DNA from: Paucibacter sediminis
GTDB taxonomy: Bacteria; Pseudomonadota; Gammaproteobacteria; Burkholderiales; Burkholderiaceae_C
Assembly (NCBI RefSeq): GCF_030254645.1
Contig: NZ_CP116346.1
Coordinates: forward strand, 3,451,001-3,515,000
Direction: 5' to 3'
Length of the DNA stretch: 64,000 nucleotides
A program made the position numbers and the translations under genes. The notes under the pieces were generated by a model that was not told where the DNA came from, searched no databases, and saw only the letters and a list, made by a program, of their open reading frames with translations. Below are positions 43,951 through 52,680 of this stretch, piece by piece (position 1 is the stretch's first letter; each line of letters starts with the position of its first letter).

Positions 43951-44817
43951 ATGGCTGAACCGCTGCTGAAACATGTGCAATGCCTGAGCTCCGCCGGCCT
44001 GCACCGCATGGGCTATTGGGAATGGGGCGCGCGCGACAACCCGCGCGTGCTGGTCTGCGTGCACGGGCTGTCGCGCCAGGGGCGCGATTTCGATACCCTG
44101 GCCCAGGCGCTGGCGGCGCAGTACCGCGTGATCTGCCCCGATGTGGTGGGGCGCGGCAGCTCCGACTGGCTGGCCAATCCGGCGCTCTACCAGATCCCCA
44201 CCTATGTGGCCGATATGGTGACCCTGCTGGCGCGCCTGGACGTGGAACAGGTCGACTGGGTGGGCACCTCGATGGGCGGCTTGATCGGCATGGGGCTGGC
44301 GGCGCTGCCAGGCAATCCGGTGCGGCGCCTGGTGCTCAACGATGTCGGCCCGGCGATCGAGCCCGATGCGATCAAGCGCATCGGCAGCTACCTGGGCCAG
44401 CGCATGGACTTCGCCTCGTTGGAGGAGGGCGCGGCCTATCTGCGCAGCATCTCGGCCGGCTTCGGCCCGCACAGCGAGGCGGCCTGGCTGGCGCTCTCGC
44501 GCCCGATGTTCAAACCCGCGGGCAGCGGCGTGCGCCTGCACTACGACCCGCGCATTGCCGAGCCGCTGGCCACCGTGACGCCGGAACTCGCCGCCGCCGG
44601 CGAGGCCATGCTGTGGCGCGCCTATGACGCCTTGCGCTGCCCGACCCTGCTGGTGCGCGGCGCCGACTCGGACCTGCTGTCCGCCGCCACCGCGCAGGCC
44701 ATGCGCGCGCGCGGCCCCAAGGCCCAGCTGCGTGAGCTGGCCGGCGTGGGCCATGCACCGATGCTCAACGACCCCGGGCAGATCGGCCTGCTGAGCGAGT
44801 TCCTGTTGGCCGCATGA
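43951..44817 (+). CDS. Alpha/beta hydrolase
   Basis: This 288-aa alpha/beta-fold hydrolase has the oxyanion-side HGLSRQGRDFDTL, nucleophile Ser in GTSMGGLIGMGLA (about residue 109) and His in GVGHAPML near the C-terminus. RPMFKPAGSGVRLHYDPRIA belongs to the cap region. Similar enzymes hydrolyse esters or depolymerise 3-hydroxybutyrate oligomers, which would fit the divergent 3-hydroxybutyrate dehydrogenase (inference). The stop overlaps the relA start by 4 bp. Confidence 0.82.
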   Translation: MAEPLLKHVQCLSSAGLHRMGYWEWGARDNPRVLVCVHGLSRQGRDFDTLAQALAAQYRVICPDVVGRGSSDWLANPALYQIPTYVADMVTLLARLDVEQVDWVGTSMGGLIGMGLAALPGNPVRRLVLNDVGPAIEPDAIKRIGSYLGQRMDFASLEEGAAYLRSISAGFGPHSEAAWLALSRPMFKPAGSGVRLHYDPRIAEPLATVTPELAAAGEAMLWRAYDALRCPTLLVRGADSDLLSAATAQAMRARGPKAQLRELAGVGHAPMLNDPGQIGLLSEFLLAA

Positions 44818-47096
44818 AGACCGGACTTAGCGCTGTTGCCGAGCATGCGGCACCGATCGTGGCGCTGCTGGATGCCGACGCGCAGGCCGGCCTGCCGCAG
44901 GCCCTGCCCAGCAGCCATCCCGACGCCAAGGCCGGCGAATCCAGCCTGCCGGTGCCGCGCGCGCGCGCCTTCGCCGAGCCGCTGCTGAGCGGCCAGCCGC
45001 TCGATACCGGCGAAGAGGCGCTGGCCCATGCCGATGGCGTGGCCGCCATCCTGGCGGGTGTGGGCGCCGCGCCGGCGATGCAGGCCGCCGCCTACCTGGT
45101 CTATGCGGGCGACTTCCTCAACAAGCCCGAGGAGATCGTCGCCAAGGCCTTCGGCGAGAGCTATGCGAGCCTGGTCACGCACACGCGCAAGCTGGTGCAG
45201 ATCCAGCGCGCGGCGCGCGAGGCGGTGGTGGGCGAGGAGCAGCTCTCGCAGCAGACCGAGCGCGTGCGCAAGATGCTGCTGGCGTTCTCGCGCGACCTGC
45301 GCGTGGTGCTGTTGCGGCTGGCCTCGCGCCTGCAGACGCTGCGTTACTTTGCCGCCAGCAAGCGGGCCTGTCCGCGCGCGCTGGCGGCCGAGTCGCAGCA
45401 GGTGTTCGCGCCGCTCGCCAACCGCCTCGGCATCTGGCAGATCAAGTGGGAGATCGAGGATCTCTCCTTCCGCTTCCTCGAGCCCGAGAAATACCGCGAG
45501 ATCGCCAAGGGCCTGGACGAGAAGCGCCTGGAGCGCGAGCAGCATGTGGAGTCCTGCCGCCAGACCCTGCTGGCTGGCTTGCAGGGGCAGGGCATCGCGG
45601 CCGAGGTGCAGGGGCGGCCCAAGCATCTCTACAGCATCTGGAAAAAGATGCAGGGCAAGGACCTGACGCTGGCGCGCGTGTTCGACCTGCGGGCGCTGCG
45701 CGTGATCGTGCCTTCGGTGCAGGACTGCTATGCCGCGCTGAGCTATCTGCACGAGCATTACACGCCCATGGCGGGCGAGTTCGACGACTACATCGCCAAG
45801 CCCAAGCCGAATGGCTACCAGTCGCTGCACACCGTGGTGGCGGGGGCCGACGGGCGCGTGATGGAGGTGCAGATACGCACGCGCGCCATGCACGAGCATG
45901 CCGAGCATGGCGTTGCCGCGCATTGGGCTTACAAGGAGGCCGGCACCAAGGGCTATGCGGGCGTGAGCGCCGCGGGCGAGTTCGAGGAGCGCGTGGCCGA
46001 GGCGCGCAAGGCGGTGCTGCACCAGCTGCTGGCCTGGGAACGCGACACCCTGGCGGGCGAGAGCGCGGCGGTGTTCGACGACCGCATCTATGTGTTCACG
46101 CCGCAGGCCGCCATCGTCGAGCTGAGCGCCGGGGCTACGCCGATCGACTTCGCCTACGCCCTGCACACCGACCTGGGCCACCGCTGCCGTGGCGCCAAGA
46201 TCGATGGCGTGATGGTGCCGCTCAACACCGCGCTGAAGAGCGGCCAGACGGTCGAGATCACCGCGCTCAAGGAGGGCGGCCCCTCGCTGGACTGGCTCAA
46301 CCCCGAGCTGGGCTATCTGCACAGCCAGCGCAGCCGCACCAAGGTGCGCGCCTGGTTCAACGCGCAGGCGCAGGCGCAGACGATTGCCAAGGGCCGCGAG
46401 CTGGTGGAGAAGCTGCTGCAGCGCGAGGGCAAGACGGCCATCAAACTGGAGGATCTGGCGGGGCGCCTGGGCTTCAAGCATGCCGACGCCTTGTTCGAGG
46501 TGGTGGGCAAGGACGAGTACTCGCTGCGCAATATCGAGCTGCTGCTGCGTCCGCCGGCGCCCGAGCCCGATACCGACGAGATGCTGGCGCAGCGCCGCAC
46601 CAAGGCCGGCAGCAGCGCGCCCCGGCAGGGAGCTCAGGGAGGTGTGTTGGTGGTGGGCGTGGATTCGCTGCTCACCAATCTGGCGCGTTGCTGCCGGCCC
46701 GCGCCGCCCGATGTCATCGCCGGCTATGTGACGCGCGGCAAGGGCGTGGCCATCCATCGCCGCGATTGCAGCAACTTCCGCCAGATGGCGCAGCGGGCGC
46801 CCGAGCGCGTGATCGCGGTGGCCTGGGGGGAGGGTGGCGAGAAGAAGGGCCTGCTCTATCCGGTCGATGTGATCGTCGAGGCCTCGGTGCGCGCGGGCCT
46901 GCTGCGCGATGTGCTGGAAGTGTTCGCGAAGGAGAAGATGAACGTCACCGCGGTGAACACCCAGTCCGCCAAGGAGCTGCGCGGCGACACCGCCTGGATG
47001 AGCTTCACCGTCGAGGTGGCCGACTCGGCCCGCCTGGCCCAGGTGCTGCGTGCGGTGGCCCAGGTGAACGGGGTGCGCGGCGCGCGCCGCAAATGA
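44814..47096 (+). CDS. relA: (p)ppGpp synthetase RelA
   Basis: This 760-aa Rsh protein has an N-terminal HD-like region that lacks the HDxxED residues needed for hydrolysis. The synthetase domain has the acidic EXDD motif EFDDYIAKP at residues 322-330, the mark of monofunctional RelA, plus GYQSLHTVV and EVQIRTRAMHEHAEHG. TGS (VFTPQAAIVELSAGATPIDF), a Cys-containing C-terminal region (LTNLARCCRPAPPDVIAGY) and ACT-like ends follow. It makes the alarmone on the ribosome during amino acid starvation. tRNA-Val follows 64 bp downstream. Confidence 0.95.
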   Translation: MKTGLSAVAEHAAPIVALLDADAQAGLPQALPSSHPDAKAGESSLPVPRARAFAEPLLSGQPLDTGEEALAHADGVAAILAGVGAAPAMQAAAYLVYAGDFLNKPEEIVAKAFGESYASLVTHTRKLVQIQRAAREAVVGEEQLSQQTERVRKMLLAFSRDLRVVLLRLASRLQTLRYFAASKRACPRALAAESQQVFAPLANRLGIWQIKWEIEDLSFRFLEPEKYREIAKGLDEKRLEREQHVESCRQTLLAGLQGQGIAAEVQGRPKHLYSIWKKMQGKDLTLARVFDLRALRVIVPSVQDCYAALSYLHEHYTPMAGEFDDYIAKPKPNGYQSLHTVVAGADGRVMEVQIRTRAMHEHAEHGVAAHWAYKEAGTKGYAGVSAAGEFEERVAEARKAVLHQLLAWERDTLAGESAAVFDDRIYVFTPQAAIVELSAGATPIDFAYALHTDLGHRCRGAKIDGVMVPLNTALKSGQTVEITALKEGGPSLDWLNPELGYLHSQRSRTKVRAWFNAQAQAQTIAKGRELVEKLLQREGKTAIKLEDLAGRLGFKHADALFEVVGKDEYSLRNIELLLRPPAPEPDTDEMLAQRRTKAGSSAPRQGAQGGVLVVGVDSLLTNLARCCRPAPPDVIAGYVTRGKGVAIHRRDCSNFRQMAQRAPERVIAVAWGEGGEKKGLLYPVDVIVEASVRAGLLRDVLEVFAKEKMNVTAVNTQSAKELRGDTAWMSFTVEVADSARLAQVLRAVAQVNGVRGARRK

Positions 47097-47120
47097 ATGC
47101 GATGGATGCACGCATGTTTC

Positions 47121-47148
47121 TGGACGACTCGAAAAAGCGTGCTATACT
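47121..47148 (+). promoter_or_regulatory. Probable promoter of tRNA-Val
   Basis: A -10 box TATACT at 47143-47148 lies 12 bp before the tRNA. TGGACG at 47121-47126 could be the -35 box (4 of 6 matches to the consensus, 16-bp spacer). The spacing to the tRNA 5' end fits a short leader. Confidence 0.55.
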
Positions 47149-47160
47149 GCGAAGCTCTTC

Positions 47161-47237
47161 AGGCGCGTAGCTCAGTTGGTTAGAGCACCACCTTGACATG
47201 GTGGGGGTCGTTGGTTCGAATCCAATCGCGCCTACCA
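47161..47237 (+). tRNA. tRNA-Val (anticodon GAC)
   Basis: A complete cloverleaf can be drawn: a 7-bp acceptor stem AGGCGCG/CGCGCCT, D-arm with GTAGCTCAGTTGGTTAGAG, anticodon stem CCACC/GGTGG with loop TTGACAT (GAC), and T-arm GTTGGTTCGAATCCAATC, then A and encoded CCA. The 3' 52 bp are also the start of the direct repeat bounding the integrative element. The left copy leaves the tRNA intact and functional. Confidence 0.97.
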
Positions 47238-47304
47238 AATTTGGTAGGTACACCCTAGTACACGGAAGCCCGGTAACTCACAAAGTTGCCGGGCTTTTTG
47301 CTTT
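47186..47304 (+). repeat. attL: 119-bp direct repeat (tRNA-Val 3' end plus terminator)
   Basis: These 119 bp are identical to 60013-60131, offset 12,827 bp. They include the tRNA anticodon stem-loop to CCA, and 67 bp downstream with the hairpin terminator. Upstream of the repeat the two copies diverge at G/A; downstream they diverge after GCTTT. This is the left attachment site of the integrated element. Confidence 0.95.
47267..47299 (+). terminator. Terminator of tRNA-Val
   Basis: A 12-bp stem AGCCCGGTAACT paired with AGTTGCCGGGCT (one G-T pair) is followed by TTTT. It lies 30 bp after the tRNA CCA and is part of the attachment repeat. Confidence 0.9.
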
Positions 47305-47824
47305 TCAAATCAACGGTTTGCAGTGGCCCCGCGACACGGGCGGTGCCTTGTGCCCAACAGTGCATGCATGTTCGCTCAGCACCATTGCCAAGTCCAAACA
47401 CGCGCGCCGATTGGAACACCAGTGGAACAAGCCTAGCAAGGCCCTGCCCAGTTGAAAGCTCTGATCTGCAGTGCGTTGAGCCGAGCCTTGGGAATCGCTA
47501 CTGCTGGCGACTGGCAATCGTTGCTTTGCCACCCCAGTTCAAGGAAGTTGCGAATTTGGCCGCTTGAACAGAAGCATCGTTAGCTTGCCGAAGTCTTTGC
47601 TTTTGCAGAATGTTCGCACATCAGTGAAGTTAGGATTCGTTTCGGATCCATAGCCTGTCGGCGTGGTGCCAGCCCTTTGAGCCAATGCGAGTAGTTTTGG
47701 GCGAGGGTTGTTCCTGAAGCCGTGGGGGCGATCAGTCACTACGCTTGCCACTGGTGAACCTTCGGGCGATCAGCCGTCTAGGGTTGACCTCTGATTTTCG
47801 CGGTACATCTATCAGTCAGGGAAT
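47305..47824. other. Gene-free stretch inside attL
   Basis: No convincing gene was found in this 520 bp. Short open frames have no ribosome site or family features. At 47411-47428 is TTGGAACACCAGTGGAAC, resembling TTGGAACACTGGTGG at 59939-59953 near the other end; these could be integrase arm-type sites. The 3' part (AT-rich, GGTACATCTATCAGTCAGGG near 47800) probably contains the promoter of the following operon. Confidence 0.45.
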
Positions 47825-48538
47825 ATGACAATAAAAGACGGAAACCGCCAATACTTGGCGGAAGAGGTGTTGGAGGTCCGATACAAGCCAAAAGGTGCAT
47901 TTATATCGCACGCGGGAGAGTTGGCTGACTATGTCGTGAATTCTGGAGTGCTTCCCCACTGGACTCTAGATACTAACAGGATCGACTTTCGAGATCATCC
48001 GGACGAGGCCGTTAACCTCCAGGCATTCTTTTCCTTCAAGAATCTCGGGTTCATTGCACATAATGCACCGACTGAGAATTTCTTTAAAGACAAATGTATC
48101 CAGTATTGGAAGGTTGTAAGCTCCAATAAGTTATTTCCTATTGTCGATATAACTCGAATTGGTGTTAGGAAGCGGTGCTTCGTTCCTTTGGGTGTTGACT
48201 TTGATATGGTCGAGGAGCAGCTGTTTAAGTATCTTTGCAAAGGAGATATATTCGACTTGCTGGGGGCCAAGAGGAAAGACTTGCAGGTTATATACGACCT
48301 AACTGAAAAATTTGGTCAGTCACGCCTGACAATTGGACCATTGCACAGGGGCGAAGCTGAAAAGCACTTTAAGTTCAAATCTGAATTGTTTGAGCAAGCG
48401 GGTATTTACCTGGACTCAGATGGATTCGTAGAGAACCCAAAGCCCAAGAGAATGTTGGTAGAGGATTTTGTCAGGGACGTGAGTGATTCGACTTGGGATC
48501 GTTTTGAAAGGCTGCTTGCTAAGCTGGAGGTCCGATGA
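47825..48538 (+). CDS. Unknown protein, first gene of a two-gene operon
   Basis: This 237-aa soluble protein has no signal peptide or membrane segment. It opens EEVLEVRYKPKGAFISHAGE, has a central VDITRIGVRKRCFVPLG segment and ends with VEDFVRDVSDSTWDRFERLL. The pattern of early RY, central RIG-R and a late D-F-helix resembles the sporadically distributed TIGR04255-type proteins, but this was judged by eye and is weak. Codon use is AT-rich, unlike the host. Its stop overlaps the next gene by 4 bp (ATGA), so the two form an operon, candidate cargo or defence genes. Confidence 0.65.
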   Translation: MTIKDGNRQYLAEEVLEVRYKPKGAFISHAGELADYVVNSGVLPHWTLDTNRIDFRDHPDEAVNLQAFFSFKNLGFIAHNAPTENFFKDKCIQYWKVVSSNKLFPIVDITRIGVRKRCFVPLGVDFDMVEEQLFKYLCKGDIFDLLGAKRKDLQVIYDLTEKFGQSRLTIGPLHRGEAEKHFKFKSELFEQAGIYLDSDGFVENPKPKRMLVEDFVRDVSDSTWDRFERLLAKLEVR

Positions 48539-49020
48539 GCGTGGGCAGTCGTCGCGTCACGCGAATCACGGAGCGGTTTGAATACGCGGACGAAGGGTCT
48601 ACGCCCATCTATGAAGCTAGTAACTCAACCTATTCTCCGTCGTCATCTTCATTTGATGCGAACGGGGGTACAAGTGCGCGCTCAGAGAGAGCTGGCTCAG
48701 CGGATAGGGACTTGGTAAGTAATGCTTCCATAAGAATCGATCATGAGGCATTTGCTGGAGGATTGAAGGCCTGGGTAGGCGAGCATTTTTTAAAGATTGC
48801 GCTTGGAAGCGTAGCTATGGTTGCATCCGTCATTTCGTTTACCTGGATCGCCAGCGCTAGGATTGCGACAGTTGAAAACAAGCTCGACACGATGGACTCC
48901 AGAAGCAAGGACTTGCAGGCCGAATCAAAAGGGCTGGTCGAAAGAGTCAATAAACTAGAGAGTAATGTGACCCCTGTCGCCCCCGAGCGCCTAAAGGCTG
49001 ATCAAAAAGCCAAAAAGTGA
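48535..49020 (+). CDS. Small membrane protein with coiled coil, second gene of the operon
   Basis: This 161-aa protein is unrecognised by sequence. Residues 1-70 are polar and Ser-rich without a fold signature. One transmembrane helix (ALGSVAMVASVISFTWIASA) lies at about residues 89-108, and a heptad-like helix (ARIATVENKLDTMDSRSKDL and on to about 145) follows. The tail is Lys-rich. Topology with a long N-terminal cytosolic part and a coiled coil that could form oligomers is possible. It overlaps the upstream gene by 4 bp. It might be a membrane effector or anchor for the upstream protein; that is inference only. Confidence 0.65.
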   Translation: MSVGSRRVTRITERFEYADEGSTPIYEASNSTYSPSSSSFDANGGTSARSERAGSADRDLVSNASIRIDHEAFAGGLKAWVGEHFLKIALGSVAMVASVISFTWIASARIATVENKLDTMDSRSKDLQAESKGLVERVNKLESNVTPVAPERLKADQKAKK

Positions 49021-49250
49021 ATCGGCGCTATCGTGAAGGCAAAGTCACTGAGAGTTCCTCGGGAATATTGCGCGAGGAAAGGCGACAAAAAAGTCTTCTG
49101 GCCTGGCGATGAAGAAATGGCGGTACCCCCGGACAGGGGGCTGCTGAATATTGATTTAGAATATGGTGCGGATCTTGGCTGTCGTCGTAATAACACTAGC
49201 CAAGACAAATGCCGGCATTCTCACTGCGCATTTGTTGCCGCCGTAAAGCG

Positions 49251-49865
49251 CTAATCCTTAGCAAGCACCCGTTGCACGACCGATACCCCGCAAGGCACCG
49301 CAGCGGCGATTTTTAGCATGCCCATCCCCTGCGAGCGGAGTTCAAGGATGCGCGTCTCAACGGCCGCAGATGCCCTAGGCCGGCCTATGGCCTCGCCTGA
49401 CTTTGTGCCGAGCTTCTTTGCCCTTGCTAGGCCAGCTCTAATGCGCTCTTGGATCAGTGCTCGCTCGAACTCTGCGAATACGCCCATCATTCCGAAGATG
49501 GCGCGCCCTGCCGGTGTTGTGGTGTTGATGCCCTGCTGATGCAGGTACAGGTCCACGCCTGTTGAGTGCAGTTCTTGCAGCAGGTTCACCAAGTCAATGA
49601 GTGAGCGGCCCAGGCGATCCACTGACCACGCAGCCACCACGTCAAACTCTTTGCGGGCTACTCCCTTGAGCAGCGCATCGAGCTGAGGGCGCTCTGCGCG
49701 GCCCTTGGCGCCGCTGATCCCTTTGTCCACGAACTCGCCCACCACCAGCCAGCCAAGGCGCTCTGCGGCCGATCTGAGGTCTTGCAGCTGGTTCTCGGTG
49801 GTCTGCTTGTCGGTGGATACGCGCGCATACAGCGCGACCCTAAGCTGCCTACTTGCTTTGTTCAT
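49251..49865 (-). CDS. Serine recombinase/resolvase
   Basis: This 204-aa protein has the resolvase catalytic domain with nucleophile Ser17 in ALYARVSTDKQ. YARVSTDK, SVDRLGRSLIDLVNLL and AEFERALIQERIRAGL are all characteristic. A short C-terminal helix-turn-helix (GMGMLKIAAAVPCGVSVVQR) follows. Such proteins invert or resolve DNA segments or move small transposons. The start at ATG 49865 is chosen because it opens directly before the conserved strand. The target is unknown; no obvious invertible segment was found beside it. Confidence 0.92.
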   Translation of the reverse strand: MNKASRQLRVALYARVSTDKQTTENQLQDLRSAAERLGWLVVGEFVDKGISGAKGRAERPQLDALLKGVARKEFDVVAAWSVDRLGRSLIDLVNLLQELHSTGVDLYLHQQGINTTTPAGRAIFGMMGVFAEFERALIQERIRAGLARAKKLGTKSGEAIGRPRASAAVETRILELRSQGMGMLKIAAAVPCGVSVVQRVLAKD

Positions 49866-50223
49866 GGCTAACCCCTTGAGTTCGAGGCTTGGCATCGTGC
49901 CTGCGTTGCATACGGAAAGCAAGTGATTTACGTATATCAAAAGCCAAGCGTCGCTCACTGGGGCATGCGAACGCGAATTTTGGGTGGAGATTTCCGTATG
50001 CCCGTGTGGCGGGGGCACGTGCGCGGAGCACCGGTCAGCGCGGCTGTCGTTTGTGGAAATCGGTAAGTGAATTCAGAGGGGGACGGTCTAGCACCCCTAC
50101 ACCCCCCAAGAAGCGTCAAACCTCTGCGGGGCTAAACCTCACCTAACCTGGGCGCAGTTTTAGATGAGTTTGCCAAATCATCAAAGACCACCATCGCTGG
50201 CTCCGATGGGCTGAGGCGAAGAA
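49866..50223. other. Gene-free stretch between recombinase and PEP-CTERM gene
   Basis: These 358 bp hold the 5' region of the recombinase gene and the 3' region of the PEP-CTERM gene. No coding frame with start and family features was seen. A pyrimidine-rich run (CACCCCTACACCCCCC near 50090) is the only notable feature. Confidence 0.4.
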
Positions 50224-50874
50224 CTACCTTCTACGGCGCGAGCAACCGAGGGCGGCAAGGCCCAGCACAACCAAGCCTAAGGTTGCAGGTTCAGGGACAT
50301 TGTTTGCGTTTATCTCAAGGACCAGCTGCTGGACCTCACGCCTGCCAGAAGTGCTGAAGAAAGCATAGCCGTCGATAGTGGCGACGCGTCCGCCAATGGC
50401 CCACAAATTGCCGGCACTAGCGTTCAAGCTCGCAAGCGCACTTGCATTGAGAGTGACATCACTTATGGTCGAGTCGATGCCTACTGGCGTCGCTCCAAAC
50501 AAGACACCACTTCCCAGGTCAGCCCACACTGAGTCAGCAATTGCGCCACCAGAAGTGTCGCTCCGCAAAGTGGCGATGGATGTTGTGACGTCGAAGGTTT
50601 CGAAATCTACCGTTCCAGAGGAGATGCTGCCATTCTCAAGTCGCAAGGTTGCACTTGAAATCGAGCCGGCAACGCCCGCCAGATCGAAAACAAAGAAGTT
50701 CCTGAACAGATCGTTCGGCCCCGCGGCGTAGTTTCTATTGTCAGAATCGTGCCCACTGGCAAGGTTCCACCACCCTGAATCGATGGCGTCAAGCGTAACG
50801 ACGGCAGCCTGAGCTGTTGTCAAAGCTAACGCTTGCAGTGCGAGCATGATTGCGAGGCGAAGCGGTTTGAGCAC
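50224..50874 (-). CDS. PEP-CTERM sorting-domain protein within the element
   Basis: This 216-aa protein starts at GTG 50874, which has AAAGGA 8 bp upstream and gives the signal peptide LAIMLALQALALTTAQA. The mature part shows DNRNYAAGPNDLFRNFFVFD and VAGSISSATLRLENG, typical of secreted beta-sandwich PEP-CTERM proteins. It ends in VPEPATLGLVVLGLAALGCS plus RRRR. Presence on a mobile element means that it depends on a host exosortase. An ORF extending upstream to 51039 has no RBS and was not used. Confidence 0.85.
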   Translation of the reverse strand: MLKPLRLAIMLALQALALTTAQAAVVTLDAIDSGWWNLASGHDSDNRNYAAGPNDLFRNFFVFDLAGVAGSISSATLRLENGSISSGTVDFETFDVTTSIATLRSDTSGGAIADSVWADLGSGVLFGATPVGIDSTISDVTLNASALASLNASAGNLWAIGGRVATIDGYAFFSTSGRREVQQLVLEINANNVPEPATLGLVVLGLAALGCSRRRR

Positions 50875-51167
50875 TTTGTGGTCCTTTATCTGTATGAAGT
50901 GGACGAGCAAGATCGGTGCCACTAGTTCAAGTAGTTGATTGCTAACGAATTTGTTGCATTGCCGCAAGAGTTTGTTTTTGGATGTAAAAAGTTCTGACAC
51001 CCGTTTGGGCGACGTTCGCCCTTCAGTGTGTTGGCGCACGGTGATTTGGCACCAGTGCTATGCCCGTGGAAGTCGAGGCGAGGCTGCAATCGCCCCCTTC
51101 GGGGAGCGTTGTGTTGAGGAGCTAGCATCCGAGCGCAGCATGTCTGCTAGCCAGTGTTTTGCTGTAG

Positions 51168-51653
51168 CTAGGGGCTTCCAAAGTACTTCGTATATGCCTC
51201 ACGCCAGTCGTTCACCAGCATTGCGCGCCCTTCATCAAGCGTAATTGCCCCGCTGCAGATCTCCCGATGCAGCCTGTTTTCAAGGCGATCCTTAAGCACT
51301 GCATTCCAGGGGCTGGTGCCATAGGCCTGCGGCCACAGGTTCACGATCTCATCAGCGCCACCTAGCTCTCGGCTGATGAGGTGATCAATCTCGCATTTCC
51401 GCTGACCTGCCGGCACGCACCTCGGGTCACTATTGCCGGTGTAGCCATAGCGCCTGAAGACTTCGCGCTTCATGGCTTCAGTCACGTGGCGTTCATCTCT
51501 GCCCCATTTGATTGTGCAGATCTGGTCCTTGGAAAGCCCCACTCGGACTGAGCCCGGCGTGAGCTGCAAGTCAGGCAGGTCGTCAGCCCAACAGGGTGGG
51601 GCTAGAGCCAATCCTGCAATGAGCAACGCGATGTGGCGCAATGAGCCCTCCAT
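51168..51653 (-). CDS. Exported HNH-like nuclease
   Basis: This 161-aa protein has a signal peptide (LRHIALLIAGLALAPPCWA, cleavage before DD) and an HNH-type core KCEIDHLISRELGGADEIVN followed by LWPQAYGTSPWNA. The arrangement Cys-x2-DH-x9-11-N matches the short secreted HNH proteins of proteobacteria. A preceding RCVPAGQRKC may provide metal-binding Cys. The start at ATG 51653 gives the signal peptide; the frame also extends to 51743. It may act on DNA outside the cytoplasm, or degrade incoming DNA; this is inference. Confidence 0.8.
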   Translation of the reverse strand: MEGSLRHIALLIAGLALAPPCWADDLPDLQLTPGSVRVGLSKDQICTIKWGRDERHVTEAMKREVFRRYGYTGNSDPRCVPAGQRKCEIDHLISRELGGADEIVNLWPQAYGTSPWNAVLKDRLENRLHREICSGAITLDEGRAMLVNDWREAYTKYFGSP

Positions 51654-51933
51654 GATGACCCAATAGGGAAGCCATTGCTGGCCACTTCGCCCGGGCTGCT
51701 GAATGGCCGCAGTGGCGTCGCAGGGGCGTTGGGCAGAGAACATAAGGACTCAAGGGCTGTGCAAGGGCACTCCAGCTTGGAGCAAGTCAGTGCAGGGCGA
51801 TCACGCCAGGCACTCCGAAGAGCCCCCGTGTGTCCAGCGCGCCAGGATAGGCTGCCCCAGGCCCTGCGCAGCCAAAGATAGTTGACTTGGCGGCAGGGCA
51901 CATCACTCCCTTGGGGGAAGGTACATTTTCCCC

Positions 51934-52680
51934 ATGTGCAATCTGTATCACGTCTCCCCCAAGGCTCAGATAGCGACGCACTTCAGGTCAATCGTGCCGG
52001 ACCAGTACGACGAGGTTGCCGTGGGGCCGTTTGGCACAGGTCCGTTTGTCCGCTCTGCAGGTGATGGCCTTGAGTGTGTTCTGGGTCAATGGGGAATGAT
52101 CAGGCCTGGGGCACCTGCGCGTATCGAGCTGAAGAAGGTGAAGCCAGTGCCCGGCAGAAAGCCGCTTGCGCCTAGGCCTCGCTCCACTAACAACGCGCGC
52201 ATCGAGACCATTGCGAGCAAGCAGACTTTTCGTGATGCTTGGCGGTCAGGAAAGCGATGCTTGATCCCTGCAGCCTGGTATCAGGAGCCGAACTGGGAGA
52301 CCGGCAAGAACATATGGTGGCGGCTGCAACGTGCTGATGGCATGCCGTGGGCCTTGGCGGGCCTATGGTCTGAGTGGGTGGACCATGTGACCGGTGAAGT
52401 AGTGCCGAACTACACCATGATCACGACCAATTGTGATGGGCACCCGCTGCTTGGCCGCCTGCACAAGCCTGATCTGACGTTGCCGGCAGACGCCCAAGAC
52501 AAACGCTCCGTCATTCATGTGGATCCCGCGTACTGGCAGCGGTGGCTAAGTGGGGGCGAAGACGAAGCTTTAGCGCTGATTCGCCCGCAGCCTAGCGAGG
52601 TGTTCGACCTGGCCGATGCTCGGCGGACTGATGAAGCGCTGGCCCACGCTCAGAAGACAGTACCTCAGACACTTCTGTGA
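51934..52680 (+). CDS. SRAP-family protein (SOS response-associated, YedK/HMCES type), variant
   Basis: This 248-aa protein has catalytic Cys2 (MCNLYHV), exposed once Met is removed. NNARIETIASKQTFRDAW has the Asn and Glu of the family, and RCLIPAAWYQEP contains Glu118. SRAP proteins crosslink to abasic sites in single-stranded DNA and protect them. The usual His in the IH-RMP block is replaced here by GHPLLGRLHKPD, so the active-site His may be taken by H170. Such a variant suggests a subfamily with changed chemistry. A small gene overlaps its 3' end on the other strand. Confidence 0.9.
   Translation: MCNLYHVSPKAQIATHFRSIVPDQYDEVAVGPFGTGPFVRSAGDGLECVLGQWGMIRPGAPARIELKKVKPVPGRKPLAPRPRSTNNARIETIASKQTFRDAWRSGKRCLIPAAWYQEPNWETGKNIWWRLQRADGMPWALAGLWSEWVDHVTGEVVPNYTMITTNCDGHPLLGRLHKPDLTLPADAQDKRSVIHVDPAYWQRWLSGGEDEALALIRPQPSEVFDLADARRTDEALAHAQKTVPQTLL

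Noticed and set aside
49033..49254. 73-codon frame after the two-gene operon
   Set aside because: It uses a GTG start without a ribosome site, ends inside the recombinase gene and has no recognisable features. It could be a third operon gene but cannot be supported.
49781..49798. Possible copy of the dispersed word inside the element (GAGGTCTTGCAG)
   Set aside because: Only the AGGTCTTGC part matches; the preceding GGKGYC is absent. A similar partial match at 42280 was rejected for the same reason.
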